This document shows positions 6,863 to 12,912 of a stretch of 12,974 nt of DNA, piece after piece (position 1 is the first letter of the stretch; every line of letters begins with the position of its first letter). The notes under the pieces were generated by a model that saw nothing but the letters and a program-made list of their open reading frames with translations, was not told the origin of the DNA and ran no database searches. Position numbers and translations under genes: made by a program. The DNA is from DASXRC01 sp036506495 (GTDB lineage Bacteria > Actinomycetota > Actinomycetes > Mycobacteriales > Micromonosporaceae). The stretch covers positions 1-12,974 of the forward strand of contig DASXRQ010000212.1 in the NCBI GenBank assembly GCA_036506495.1, read 5' to 3'.

Positions 6863-6888
6863 GCGACCGACTAGACTCGATCGGTCGC
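6863..6888. repeat. 8-bp inverted repeat around a TAGACT, before atpC
   Basis: GCGACCGA (6863-6870) and TCGGTCGC (6881-6888) are exact inverted repeats flanking a 10-bp centre that contains TAGACT (6872-6877), a plausible actinobacterial -10 element; no -35 stands out. It could be an operator over an atpC promoter, or a hairpin ending the lcp2 transcript. It lies 23 bp after the lcp2 stop and 41 bp before atpC. Confidence 0.45.
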
Positions 6889-6929
6889 ACCCTCCATCGC
6901 GGGACGACCAGCCCCCACAAGGAGACAGC

Positions 6930-7211
6930 GTGGCCAAGCAGCTACACGTCGAGCTCGTTGCCGTCGAGGAGAAGGTCTGGTCCGGCGAGGCCGAGATGGT
7001 CGTCGCGCGGACGACCGAGGGCGAGCTCGGCGTCCTGCCCGGACACGCGCCCCTGCTCGGCCAGCTGGCCGAGCCCGGGCAGGTCCGGATCAAGCTCGCT
7101 GGCGGGCAGCAGCTCACGTATGACGTCTCGGGCGGGTTCCTCTCCGTCACCGGCGACGGCGTGACCGTGCTCGCCGAGAGCGCCGTTCCGGCGGACGCAC
7201 CGACGCGCTGA
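6930..7211 (+). CDS. atpC: F1F0 ATP synthase subunit epsilon, short form without C-terminal helices
   Basis: Stalk subunit that joins γ to the c-ring. It has only 93 residues, against 121 in M. tuberculosis and 139 in E. coli. The β-sandwich is complete, with GELGVLPGHAPLLGQL (31-46) and GGFLSVTGDGVTVLAESA (68-85). The protein stops about eight residues later, so the two-helix C-terminal domain, which inhibits ATP hydrolysis in other bacteria, is absent. The next gene begins 12 bp after the stop, so a frameshifted remainder is not possible. GTG 6930 is set by AAGGAG (6919-6924) 5 nt upstream. The gene lies 3.5 kb from atpD, behind a hairpin and opposite-strand genes, so it needs its own or the lcp2 promoter. 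Confidence 0.95.
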   Translation: MAKQLHVELVAVEEKVWSGEAEMVVARTTEGELGVLPGHAPLLGQLAEPGQVRIKLAGGQQLTYDVSGGFLSVTGDGVTVLAESAVPADAPTR

Positions 7212-7223
7212 GCCGGTACGCCG

Positions 7224-7670
7224 ATGCGGGTCGTGGAGGGGATCGGGATCGGCGTACTCCTCCTGCTCGCCGTGCTCGTGGCACTCTTCGCGCGGCGGGC
7301 CCTGGTCGCCCGGCGCGGCGGCACGATCAAGCTGAACTTCCGCCTCTCCACCATGATCGACGGGCGCGGGTGGTCGCCCGGCTTCGCCCGGTTCACCGGT
7401 GAGGAGCTGCGCTGGTATCGCCTGTTCAGCCTCGCGATCCGGCCGCGCCGCGTGCTGTCCCGGCGGGGTCTGGCCGTCGAGAGCCGGCGCGCGCCCAGCG
7501 GCCCGGAGCGGCTGGCCCTGCCGCCGGACTGGGTGATCCTGCGCTGTACCAGCCACCACGCGCCGGTCGAGATCGCCATGACGCGCTCCACCGTCACCGG
7601 TTTTCTGTCCTGGATCGAGGCCGCCCCGCCCGGGGCGGTCTCGGCGCGCTCCTCTTTCGCGCCGATCTAG
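7224..7670 (+). CDS. DUF2550 family membrane-anchored protein
   Basis: 148 residues, function unknown. One N-terminal membrane helix (about 5-24) is followed by a basic patch (ARRALVARRGG), then a compact domain rich in Trp and Arg (GRGWSPGFARFTGEELRWYRLF, RRVLSRRGL, WVILRC near 103-108). The family is conserved directly after atpC in actinobacteria (Rv1312 in M. tuberculosis, of similar size), and this placement together with the helix-plus-domain layout supports the call. It begins 12 bp after atpC with no strong ribosome binding site, so coupling to atpC translation is likely. A role linked to ATP synthase is only suggested by the neighbourhood. Its stop codon lies within the left arm of a long inverted repeat. 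Confidence 0.85.
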   Translation: MRVVEGIGIGVLLLLAVLVALFARRALVARRGGTIKLNFRLSTMIDGRGWSPGFARFTGEELRWYRLFSLAIRPRRVLSRRGLAVESRRAPSGPERLALPPDWVILRCTSHHAPVEIAMTRSTVTGFLSWIEAAPPGAVSARSSFAPI

Positions 7671-7720
7671 GGCGAATACTGGTGACGGGAGGTCAACTAA
7701 CCAGAATTCGCCCTAGATCG
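7663..7720. terminator. 21-bp inverted repeat, probable bidirectional terminator
   Basis: Arms 7663-7683 (beginning CGATCTAGGGCGAAT) and 7700-7720 (ending ATTCGCCCTAGATCG) pair at 20 of 21 positions, with one A·A mismatch (7678/7705) and a 16-nt loop. It lies between the convergent DUF2550 and ABC permease genes and includes the DUF2550 stop codon. There is no T-run on either side. The arms are unusually long for a simple terminator. Confidence 0.65.
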
Positions 7721-7733
7721 ACACCGTGGGAAG

Positions 7734-8537
7734 TCAGCGCGAGGCGGCGCGGCGGTAGCGGGCGATCGCGAACGGGACGAACACCACGAGAATCAGCAGG
7801 CACCAGCCGATTGCGAGCGGGATGGGGTGCTCGGCCGGGAAGCCCCTGCCGCGGGCCAGCCCCTCGGGCGCATTGCCCCAGAGGTCGCGCAGCGACAGCA
7901 CGACCGCGCTGATCGGGTTCCAGTCGGCGATCGGCTGCAGCCATCCGGGCAGCTTGTCCGTCGCGACGAACGCGTTGGACAGGAACGTCAGCGGGAACAT
8001 CCAGATGAAGCCCGCGCTCTGTGCGACCTCGACCGACTTCACCGACAGCCCGATGACGGCCGAGATCCAGCTCATCGCGTAGCCGAACAGGAACAGCAGC
8101 AGGTACCCGGCCGCGCCCTTCCACGGCCCGGTGTGGATCGACCAGCCGACCAGCAGTCCGGTCAGCGACATGACGACGACCACGAACACGTTGTTCAGAA
8201 GGTCGGACGTCGTCCGCCCGATCAACACCGCGGCCCGGGACATCGGCAGCGAGCGGAAGCGATCGACGATGCCCTTCTGCAGGTCGTCGGCGAGACCGAT
8301 CGCGGTGATGGCGGCGCCGAACGCCACGGTCTGCACGAAGATGCCCGGCATCAGGTAGTCCTTGTAGTCGACCCCGGGGATCGAGATCGAGCCGCCGAAG
8401 ACGTACGCGAAGAGCAGGACGAACATGATCGGCTGGATCGTGGAGAAGATCAGCAGATCCGGGATCCGCTTGATCTTGATCAGGTTGCGCTTGGCGACGA
8501 CCCACCCGTCGTTCAGCGCCAGGGCCAGCACGCTCAC
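7734..8537 (-). CDS. DrrB-type ABC-2 transporter permease
   Basis: Membrane partner of the ATPase encoded just upstream, probably exporting a drug or lipid-like compound; the substrate is unknown. It has 267 residues and about six membrane helices (near 28-48, 61-81, 111-132, 142-165, 174-194, 241-260). Family features are the opening helix with KRNLIKIKRIPDLLIFSTIQP, DLQKGIVDRFRSLPMSR (85-101), and FLSNAFVATDKLPGWLQPIADWNP (185-208), typical of the ABC-2/DrrB class. The frame is open further upstream, but GTG 8537 gives a family-like N-terminus and overlaps the ATPase stop as GTGA (4 nt), the classic coupled arrangement. It converges on DUF2550 across the long inverted repeat. Confidence 0.92.
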   Translation of the reverse strand: MSVLALALNDGWVVAKRNLIKIKRIPDLLIFSTIQPIMFVLLFAYVFGGSISIPGVDYKDYLMPGIFVQTVAFGAAITAIGLADDLQKGIVDRFRSLPMSRAAVLIGRTTSDLLNNVFVVVVMSLTGLLVGWSIHTGPWKGAAGYLLLFLFGYAMSWISAVIGLSVKSVEVAQSAGFIWMFPLTFLSNAFVATDKLPGWLQPIADWNPISAVVLSLRDLWGNAPEGLARGRGFPAEHPIPLAIGWCLLILVVFVPFAIARYRRAASR

Positions 8538-9496
8538 GCCGTCGCCTCCGCGGTCTCGGTCATCGGCTGGCCGGTCAGCTTCAGGAACACGTCGTCGAGC
8601 GTCGCGCGGTGCAGGCCGATGTCGACCGGCTCGATCCCGGCCGAGTCGAGCCGGACGACGACCGCCGTCAGCGACTTCGTGGCCTCGTCCACCTCGGCGT
8701 GCACCTCGTGAGCCTCCTTGTCGACGACCGGCTCGCCCGTGCACAGCTCGGCCATGATCTGGCGTACCGGTTCCAGCTCGGATCGGTCGGCCACGACCAC
8801 CACCAACCGCTCGCCGCCCACCTGCTTCTTCAGCTCGGAGGCGGTGCCGCTAGCGATCGCCGTCCCGTGGTCGATCACGACGATCTGGTCGGCGAGGCGG
8901 TCCGCCTCCTCCAGGTACTGCGTCGTCAGTAACAGTGTGGTGCCGGCGCGGACCCGCTCGCTGATCACATCCCACATGCCCAGGCGGCCACGCGGATCCA
9001 GCCCGGTCGTGGGCTCGTCGAGGAAGATGATCGGAGGGGAGATCACGAGTGCGCCGGCGAGGTCGAGTCGGCGGCGCATGCCTCCGGAGTACGTCTTGAC
9101 GGGGCGCCCGGCCGCGTCGGCGAGGTCGAACCGCTCGAGCAGCTCGACGGCGCGGGCCTTCGCCTTCCGTTTGCCGATGTGGTAGAGCCGGCCGATCATC
9201 TCGAGGTTCTCGTAACCGGTCAGGTACTCATCGACCGCGGCGTTCTGGCCGGAGACCCCGATGATGCGGCGAACCCGCTGCGGGTGCGCGATCACGTCGA
9301 TCCCCGCGACGCTGCAGCTGCCGGCGTCGGGTCGCAGCAGCGTCGTCAGCATCCGCAGGGTCGTGGTCTTCCCCGCGCCATTCGGTCCGAGGAGGCCGAG
9401 GACTGTGCCTTCGGGGACGGCCAGGTCCAGCGACTCGACGGCGTGGACGTCGCCGTAGCGCTTCACGAGGCCCTCGGCGGTGATCGCGTCTGCCAT
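8534..9496 (-). CDS. DrrA-type ABC transporter ATP-binding protein
   Basis: ATPase of a two-gene exporter. It has 320 residues from ATG 9496: Walker A GPNGAGKT (37-44), Q-loop Gln84 (GVSGQNAAVDEYLT), signature YSGGM (136-140), Walker B IIFLDEP (156-162) with catalytic Glu161, and an extra C-terminal domain ending with LDDVFLKLTG (300-309), which matches the LDEVFL motif described for DrrA. The usual H-loop His is Gln193 (TTQYLEEAD), also as in the daunorubicin-resistance DrrA family. GTG 9502 is an alternative start. No ribosome binding site is visible, but TACGGT lies 7 nt before ATG 9496, suggesting a leaderless transcript. It overlaps the permease by 4 nt. The substrate is not predictable; no antibiotic pathway is nearby. 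Confidence 0.93.
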   Translation of the reverse strand: MADAITAEGLVKRYGDVHAVESLDLAVPEGTVLGLLGPNGAGKTTTLRMLTTLLRPDAGSCSVAGIDVIAHPQRVRRIIGVSGQNAAVDEYLTGYENLEMIGRLYHIGKRKAKARAVELLERFDLADAAGRPVKTYSGGMRRRLDLAGALVISPPIIFLDEPTTGLDPRGRLGMWDVISERVRAGTTLLLTTQYLEEADRLADQIVVIDHGTAIASGTASELKKQVGGERLVVVVADRSELEPVRQIMAELCTGEPVVDKEAHEVHAEVDEATKSLTAVVVRLDSAGIEPVDIGLHRATLDDVFLKLTGQPMTETAEATA

Positions 9497-9503
9497 GGGC
9501 ACA

Positions 9504-9509
9504 ACCGTA
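9504..9509 (-). promoter_or_regulatory. Candidate leaderless -10 of the ABC ATPase gene
   Basis: TACGGT on the minus strand, followed by 7 nt and then ATG 9496. It matches the TANNNT element expected just upstream of leaderless start codons in actinobacteria. No -35 is recognisable. Confidence 0.4.
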
Positions 9510-9544
9510 GCGAGCGCCCGCTAGGACGGCGCCCCCATTTCTCG

Positions 9545-9940
9545 CTAGGCGGATCGGGCGACGAGCTCCACCTCGTACCCCTGGCCGTCCTCGAGGTAGG
9601 CCGCGTAGTGGTCGGGCCCGCCGGCGCACGGATGCCGGTCCGCAAACAACAGCGACCACCCGTGTGCCGGCGCCCGCGCGACCAGGTCGTCCACGGCGGA
9701 CGGTGAGCCCGCGTGGAAAGCGAGGTGGTTCAGGCCGGGGGCGAGCCGGTCATGGACCGACCCGGACAGCGCCGGCGACTGCTCGATGACGACGTACGCA
9801 TCGCCCAGCCGCCAGGAGCGGCCGTCCTCCCAGCTCTGAAACGGCGTCCAGCCGAGCCCGCCGAGCAGCCATCCCCAGGAGCGCTCGGCCGCGGCGAGAT
9901 CGGGCACCCAGAGCTCGATGTGGTGCAGTTCGCCGCTCAC
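9545..9940 (-). CDS. VOC-family (glyoxalase/dioxygenase fold) protein
   Basis: 131 residues forming two βαβββ modules of the vicinal-oxygen-chelate fold. Likely metal ligands are His7 (ELHHIELWVPDL), His72 (GLNHLAFHAGS) and Glu125 (GYEVELVA). The pieces EQSPALSG and YAAYLEDGQGYEVEL follow the family's second-module pattern. The reaction cannot be assigned: the superfamily includes glyoxalase I, epimerases, extradiol dioxygenases and antibiotic-binding proteins. It starts at GTG 9940, 9 nt after the adenosyltransferase stop, with no clear ribosome binding site, and so is probably translated from that gene's mRNA. The ABC ATPase follows 48 bp downstream on the same strand. Confidence 0.88.
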   Translation of the reverse strand: MSGELHHIELWVPDLAAAERSWGWLLGGLGWTPFQSWEDGRSWRLGDAYVVIEQSPALSGSVHDRLAPGLNHLAFHAGSPSAVDDLVARAPAHGWSLLFADRHPCAGGPDHYAAYLEDGQGYEVELVARSA

Positions 9941-9949
9941 CCGCGGGGC

Positions 9950-10537
9950 TCAGCTCTCGCGGTGCTCGCGCGAGCCGCCGGGGACCCAGCGCACGTCGCC
10001 ACCCGGATTCGCGATTCTCGCCAGGATGAACAGCAGATCCGAGAGCCGGTTGAGATACTTGGCGGGCAGCACGCTGGTGCGCTCCGGGTCGGCGTCGAGC
10101 AAGGCCCACGTCTGTCGCTCCGCACGCCGGGCCACGGTGCGCGTCACGTGCAGCAACGCCCCTCCCGGCGTTCCTCCCGGCAGGATGAACGAGTCCAACT
10201 TGGACAGTCGTTCGTTGAACTCGTCGCACCAGCCCTCGAGGCGTGTGACGTACTCCTCGGTGACGCGCAGCGGTGGATATTCCGGCTCGGGGGTGATGGG
10301 GTTGCACAGGTCGGCGCCCACGTCGAACAACTCGTTCTGCACCGTGGTGAGCACCTCGCGAACGTCCTCGGCCAGGCCGCCCAGTGCCAGCGCCACCCCG
10401 ATCGCCGCGTTGCACTCGTCAACGTCCGCGTACGCGGCGAGCCTGGGGTCGGTCTTCGCCGCCCGTTCGTTGTTCCCCAACCGGGTCATGCCGGTGTCCC
10501 CGGCCCTGGTGTAGATGCGCGTGAGGTGGACAGCCAT
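9950..10537 (-). CDS. PduO-type cob(I)alamin adenosyltransferase
   Basis: Makes adenosylcobalamin by transferring the 5'-deoxyadenosyl group of ATP to cob(I)alamin; soluble, trimeric in the family. It has 195 residues. Motifs: the N-terminal ATP-binding strand IYTRAGDTGMTRLG (8-21), DVDECNAAIG (38-47), QNELFDVGADL (67-77), FILPGGTPGGALLH (117-130), TRTVARRAER (132-141) and YLNRLSDLLFILAR (161-174), which is typical of the PduO/MMAB type and unlike CobA/BtuR. The frame runs further upstream into sequence opposite murA, but ATG 10537 gives the family N-terminus and has TACGCT 7 nt before it. An equivalent gene sits beside murA in M. tuberculosis (Rv1314c). It diverges from murA across 64 bp and leads the VOC gene. 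Confidence 0.95.
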   Translation of the reverse strand: MAVHLTRIYTRAGDTGMTRLGNNERAAKTDPRLAAYADVDECNAAIGVALALGGLAEDVREVLTTVQNELFDVGADLCNPITPEPEYPPLRVTEEYVTRLEGWCDEFNERLSKLDSFILPGGTPGGALLHVTRTVARRAERQTWALLDADPERTSVLPAKYLNRLSDLLFILARIANPGGDVRWVPGGSREHRES

Positions 10538-10544
10538 GACCCAT

Positions 10545-10550
10545 AGCGTA
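10545..10550 (-). promoter_or_regulatory. Candidate leaderless -10 of the adenosyltransferase gene
   Basis: TACGCT on the minus strand, 7 nt before ATG 10537, with no ribosome binding site between. It has the same geometry as at the ABC ATPase and murA starts. Confidence 0.45.
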
Positions 10551-10597
10551 CGGACGCTCGCCCCCGTGCCCGCTGCCGTGGGTGTGGTGGACGACCC

Positions 10598-10603
10598 TAC
10601 GAT
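10598..10603 (+). promoter_or_regulatory. Candidate leaderless -10 of murA
   Basis: TACGAT overlaps the ATG at 10602 and lies 7 nt before the in-frame GTG at 10611. If it is the -10 element, transcription would begin at about 10610 and GTG 10611 would be the true, leaderless start. Confidence 0.42.
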
Positions 10604-11891
10604 GGCCGACGTGGATGTGATCCGGGTCGCCGGTGGTGCGCGGCTGGCGGGAGAGGTCAGCGTCGTCGGGGCGAAGAACTCCGCCCTGAAACTGATGGCC
10701 GCGTCCCTGCTCACCCGCGGCCGGTCCGTGATCACCAACGTGCCGCGAATCACCGACATCGCGATCATGGCGGAGGTGCTCCGCCGGCTCGGCTGCGAGG
10801 TTTCGATCTCCGGCGAAGAGGTCACCGTCGACGCGCCGGACGAGCCGGGCACGGATGCCGACTACGACCTGGTACGCCGGCTCCGGGCGTCGATCTGCGT
10901 GCTCGGACCGCTGCTGGCCAGGCGCGGATACGTCCGCGTCGCGCACCCCGGGGGAGACGCGATCGGGTCGCGCGGGCTCGACATGCACGTCGCCGGGCTG
11001 GCGCGGATGGGAGCGGACATCTCCGGCGAGCACGGATACGTGATCGCATCCGCGCCGGGCGGGCTGCGCGGCGCAACGATCTGGCTGGACTTCCCGAGCG
11101 TCGGGGCAACCGAGAACCTGCTGATGGCGGCGGTGCTGGCGAAGGGCGTGACGCAGATCGACAACGTCGCGCGGGAGCCCGAGATCGTGGACATCTGCGC
11201 GATGCTGGGCGCGATGGGCGCCCAGATCTCGGGCGCGGGCACGTCGACGCTCCAGGTGGAGGGCGTCGACGAGCTGCGACCGGTCCGACACGCGACGGTC
11301 GGCGACCGGATCGTCGCCGGGACGTGGGCCTTCGGAGCGGCGATGACCCGCGGCGACATCAGAGTGCACGGCATCAACCCGGCGTTCCTGGAGATCGCCC
11401 TCGACAAGGTGGTCTCGGCCGGTGGACTCGTGGAGACCCGGGCGAGCTCGTTCGGGGTACAGATGGACCGCCGGCCGAGCGCCGTGGACGTGGTCACGCT
11501 TCCGTTCCCGGGCTTCGCCACGGACCTGCTGCCGATGGCGATAGGCCTGGCCTCGGTGAGCGAGGGCGCATCCTTGATCACCGAGAACATCTTCGACGGT
11601 CGCTTCATGTTCATCAACGAGATGTCCCGCCTCGGCGCGGACATCAAGACCGACGGACATCATGCCGTCGTACGCGGGCGCGAGCGACTGTCCAGCGCCC
11701 CGGTGCGGGCCACCGACATCCGGGCGGGCGCCGGTCTGGTCATGGCCGCCCTGTGCGCCGACGGCACCACCGAGGTGAGCCACGCGCACCACATCGACCG
11801 TGGCTACCCGGACTTCGTCCCGCAACTGCTCGCGCTCGGCGCGGATGTCGAGCGGGCGGTCGCGCCGGAGGAGCCCGCCTTCACGCTCTGA
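10602..11891 (+). CDS. murA: UDP-N-acetylglucosamine 1-carboxyvinyltransferase (MurA), Asp-type
   Basis: First committed step of peptidoglycan synthesis: transfers enolpyruvyl from PEP to UDP-GlcNAc in the cytoplasm. It has 429 residues from ATG 10602, forming two inside-out α/β domains. GAKNSALK (23-30) holds the conserved Lys25-Asn26. The active-site loop is HPGGDAIGSR (115-124), with Asp119 in place of the Cys115 of E. coli, the substitution known from M. tuberculosis that gives fosfomycin resistance. Further conserved sites are FPSVGATENLLMAA (164-177), PFPGFATDLLPMAI (301-314) with the catalytic Asp308, and HIDRGYPDF (397-405). The frame is open to an ATG at 10515, but that would add non-family residues. 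GTG 10611 is the alternative start. The dehydrogenase gene follows 51 bp downstream. Confidence 0.96.
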   Translation: MADVDVIRVAGGARLAGEVSVVGAKNSALKLMAASLLTRGRSVITNVPRITDIAIMAEVLRRLGCEVSISGEEVTVDAPDEPGTDADYDLVRRLRASICVLGPLLARRGYVRVAHPGGDAIGSRGLDMHVAGLARMGADISGEHGYVIASAPGGLRGATIWLDFPSVGATENLLMAAVLAKGVTQIDNVAREPEIVDICAMLGAMGAQISGAGTSTLQVEGVDELRPVRHATVGDRIVAGTWAFGAAMTRGDIRVHGINPAFLEIALDKVVSAGGLVETRASSFGVQMDRRPSAVDVVTLPFPGFATDLLPMAIGLASVSEGASLITENIFDGRFMFINEMSRLGADIKTDGHHAVVRGRERLSSAPVRATDIRAGAGLVMAALCADGTTEVSHAHHIDRGYPDFVPQLLALGADVERAVAPEEPAFTL

Positions 11892-11908
11892 CGCGTACTG
11901 GCTAGGGT
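11880..11908 (+). promoter_or_regulatory. Possible promoter for the 3-hydroxybutyryl-CoA dehydrogenase gene
   Basis: TTCACG (11880-11885) and TAGGGT (11903-11908) with a 17-bp spacer resemble a weak -35/-10 pair overlapping the murA stop. The start would be about 11915, leaving a short leader that holds the strong ribosome binding site. Read-through from murA is equally possible. Confidence 0.35.
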
Positions 11909-11929
11909 TCCCGCAAAGGCATTCGACGC

Positions 11930-11936
11930 GGAGGAG
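11930..11936 (+). promoter_or_regulatory. Strong Shine-Dalgarno of the dehydrogenase gene
   Basis: GGAGGAG lies 6 nt before ATG 11943 and only 3 nt before GTG 11940, which favours the ATG. Confidence 0.65.
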
Positions 11937-11942
11937 AGGGTG

Positions 11943-12791
11943 ATGGCGGGTCGACTGGCGGTCATCGGGGCCGGTCTCATGGGTTCGGGCATCGCCCAGG
12001 TCGCGGCCCAGGCGGGCTGGCAGGTGACCGTGCGCGACCTCGACGACGCGGCGGTGCGGCGCGGGCTGAGCGGCATCCGTAGCTCCCTGGAGAAGTTCGC
12101 GGCCAAGGGGACGATCACGCCCGAGGCCGTCGACGGCGCGCTCGAGAAGATCACGCCAACCACGGACCTGGACGCAGCGGCCGATGCCGACATCGTCGTC
12201 GAGGCCGTGTTCGAGCGGCTCGAGGTCAAGCACGAGGTCTTCCGCGAGCTTGACAAGATCTGCAAGGCGGACGCGGTGCTCGCCACTAACACGTCCGCGA
12301 TCCCGATCACGCAGATCGCGGCCGCCACCGACCGTCCCGAGTCGGTGGTCGGCACGCACTTCTTCTCGCCGGTACCGATGATGAAGCTCTGCGAGCTGGT
12401 GCGCGGGCTCAAGACCAGCGACGAGACGCTCGCCCGGGCCCGGGCGTTCGCGGAGGAGATCGGCAAGACCTGCATCGTGGTGAACCGGGACATCGCCGGC
12501 TTCGTCACCACCCGCCTGATCGCGGCGTTCGTCGTCGAGGCGATCAAACTCGTCGAGTCCGGCGTCGTGTCACCGGACGACCTCGACGTCGCCTGCAAGC
12601 TCGGCTTCGGCCACGCCATGGGCCCGCTGGCGACGACGGACCTGACCGGCGTGGACGTGCTGCTGCACGCGACGAGGAACATCTACACCGAGACCGCGGA
12701 CGAGAAGTTCTTCCCGCCGGAGCTGCTGCAGCGCATGGTGTCCGCCGGCGACCTGGGTCGCAAGACCGGCCGGGGCTTCTACACGTACTAA
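11943..12791 (+). CDS. 3-hydroxybutyryl-CoA dehydrogenase (3-hydroxyacyl-CoA dehydrogenase family)
   Basis: NAD(P)-dependent oxidoreductase interconverting acetoacetyl-CoA and 3-hydroxybutyryl-CoA, in fatty-acid or polyhydroxyalkanoate metabolism. It has 282 residues, the usual size of the single-domain-pair form. N-terminal Rossmann motif GAGLMGSGIAQVAAQAG (9-25); VVEAVFER (85-92); NTSAI with Ser118; THFFSPVPMMKLCELV with catalytic His139 and Glu151. The C-terminal helical domain has DIAGFVTTR (183-191), where Thr190 sits at the position that is Asn in many homologues; the family pattern allows Asn or Thr. GFGHAMGPLATTDLTG (221-236) and the ending GRKTGRGFYTY are typical. ATG 11943 is preferred from ribosome binding site spacing. 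The exact substrate (fadB2, hbd or paaH type) is not settled. Confidence 0.92.
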   Translation: MAGRLAVIGAGLMGSGIAQVAAQAGWQVTVRDLDDAAVRRGLSGIRSSLEKFAAKGTITPEAVDGALEKITPTTDLDAAADADIVVEAVFERLEVKHEVFRELDKICKADAVLATNTSAIPITQIAAATDRPESVVGTHFFSPVPMMKLCELVRGLKTSDETLARARAFAEEIGKTCIVVNRDIAGFVTTRLIAAFVVEAIKLVESGVVSPDDLDVACKLGFGHAMGPLATTDLTGVDVLLHATRNIYTETADEKFFPPELLQRMVSAGDLGRKTGRGFYTY

Positions 12792-12835
12792 CGCCTGCGG
12801 CGCGGCGCAACTCGGTCAAAGTTGTGGTGATGGGA

Positions 12836-12873
12836 GCGCGCCCAATGCCCAACTCCGACGGAGTTGGGCGCGC
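12836..12873. terminator. Strong hairpin(s) between convergent genes
   Basis: GCCCAACTCCG (12847-12857) and CGGAGTTGGGC (12859-12869) are perfect inverted repeats around one base. An upstream GCGCGCCCAA (12836-12845) is also a perfect complement of TTGGGCGCGC (12864-12873), so two left arms compete for one right arm. It lies 44 bp after the dehydrogenase stop and before the end of the opposing gene. No T-run follows. The likely role is termination, possibly in both directions. Confidence 0.6.
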
Positions 12874-12912
12874 AGGCCAGTTGGGCGGCCAGGCGGAGTC
12901 AGACCGCGAGCC

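Noticed and set aside
3773..6920. Two minus-strand open frames (3773-4756 and 5634-6920) that resemble each other
   Set aside because: They resemble each other only because they lie opposite the two paralogous LCP genes; neither has a family-like sequence or a start with a ribosome binding site.
7205..7224. Possible frameshift or premature stop cutting off the atpC C-terminal domain
   Set aside because: Only 12 bp separate the atpC stop from the DUF2550 start, so there is no room for missing helices in another frame. The short form appears genuine.
9509..9546. AGCGAG … CTCGCT inverted repeat between the VOC and ABC ATPase genes
   Set aside because: A 6-bp stem with a 26-nt loop is too weak to call a terminator.
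10515..10601. Upstream ATG (10515) extending murA by 29 residues
   Set aside because: It would overlap the adenosyltransferase start region, and the added residues do not match the MurA N-terminus.
10419..12359. Minus-strand open frame of 646 codons opposite murA and the dehydrogenase
   Set aside because: Antisense shadow: low-complexity Arg/His/Asp-rich translation, with fully conserved enzymes on the other strand.
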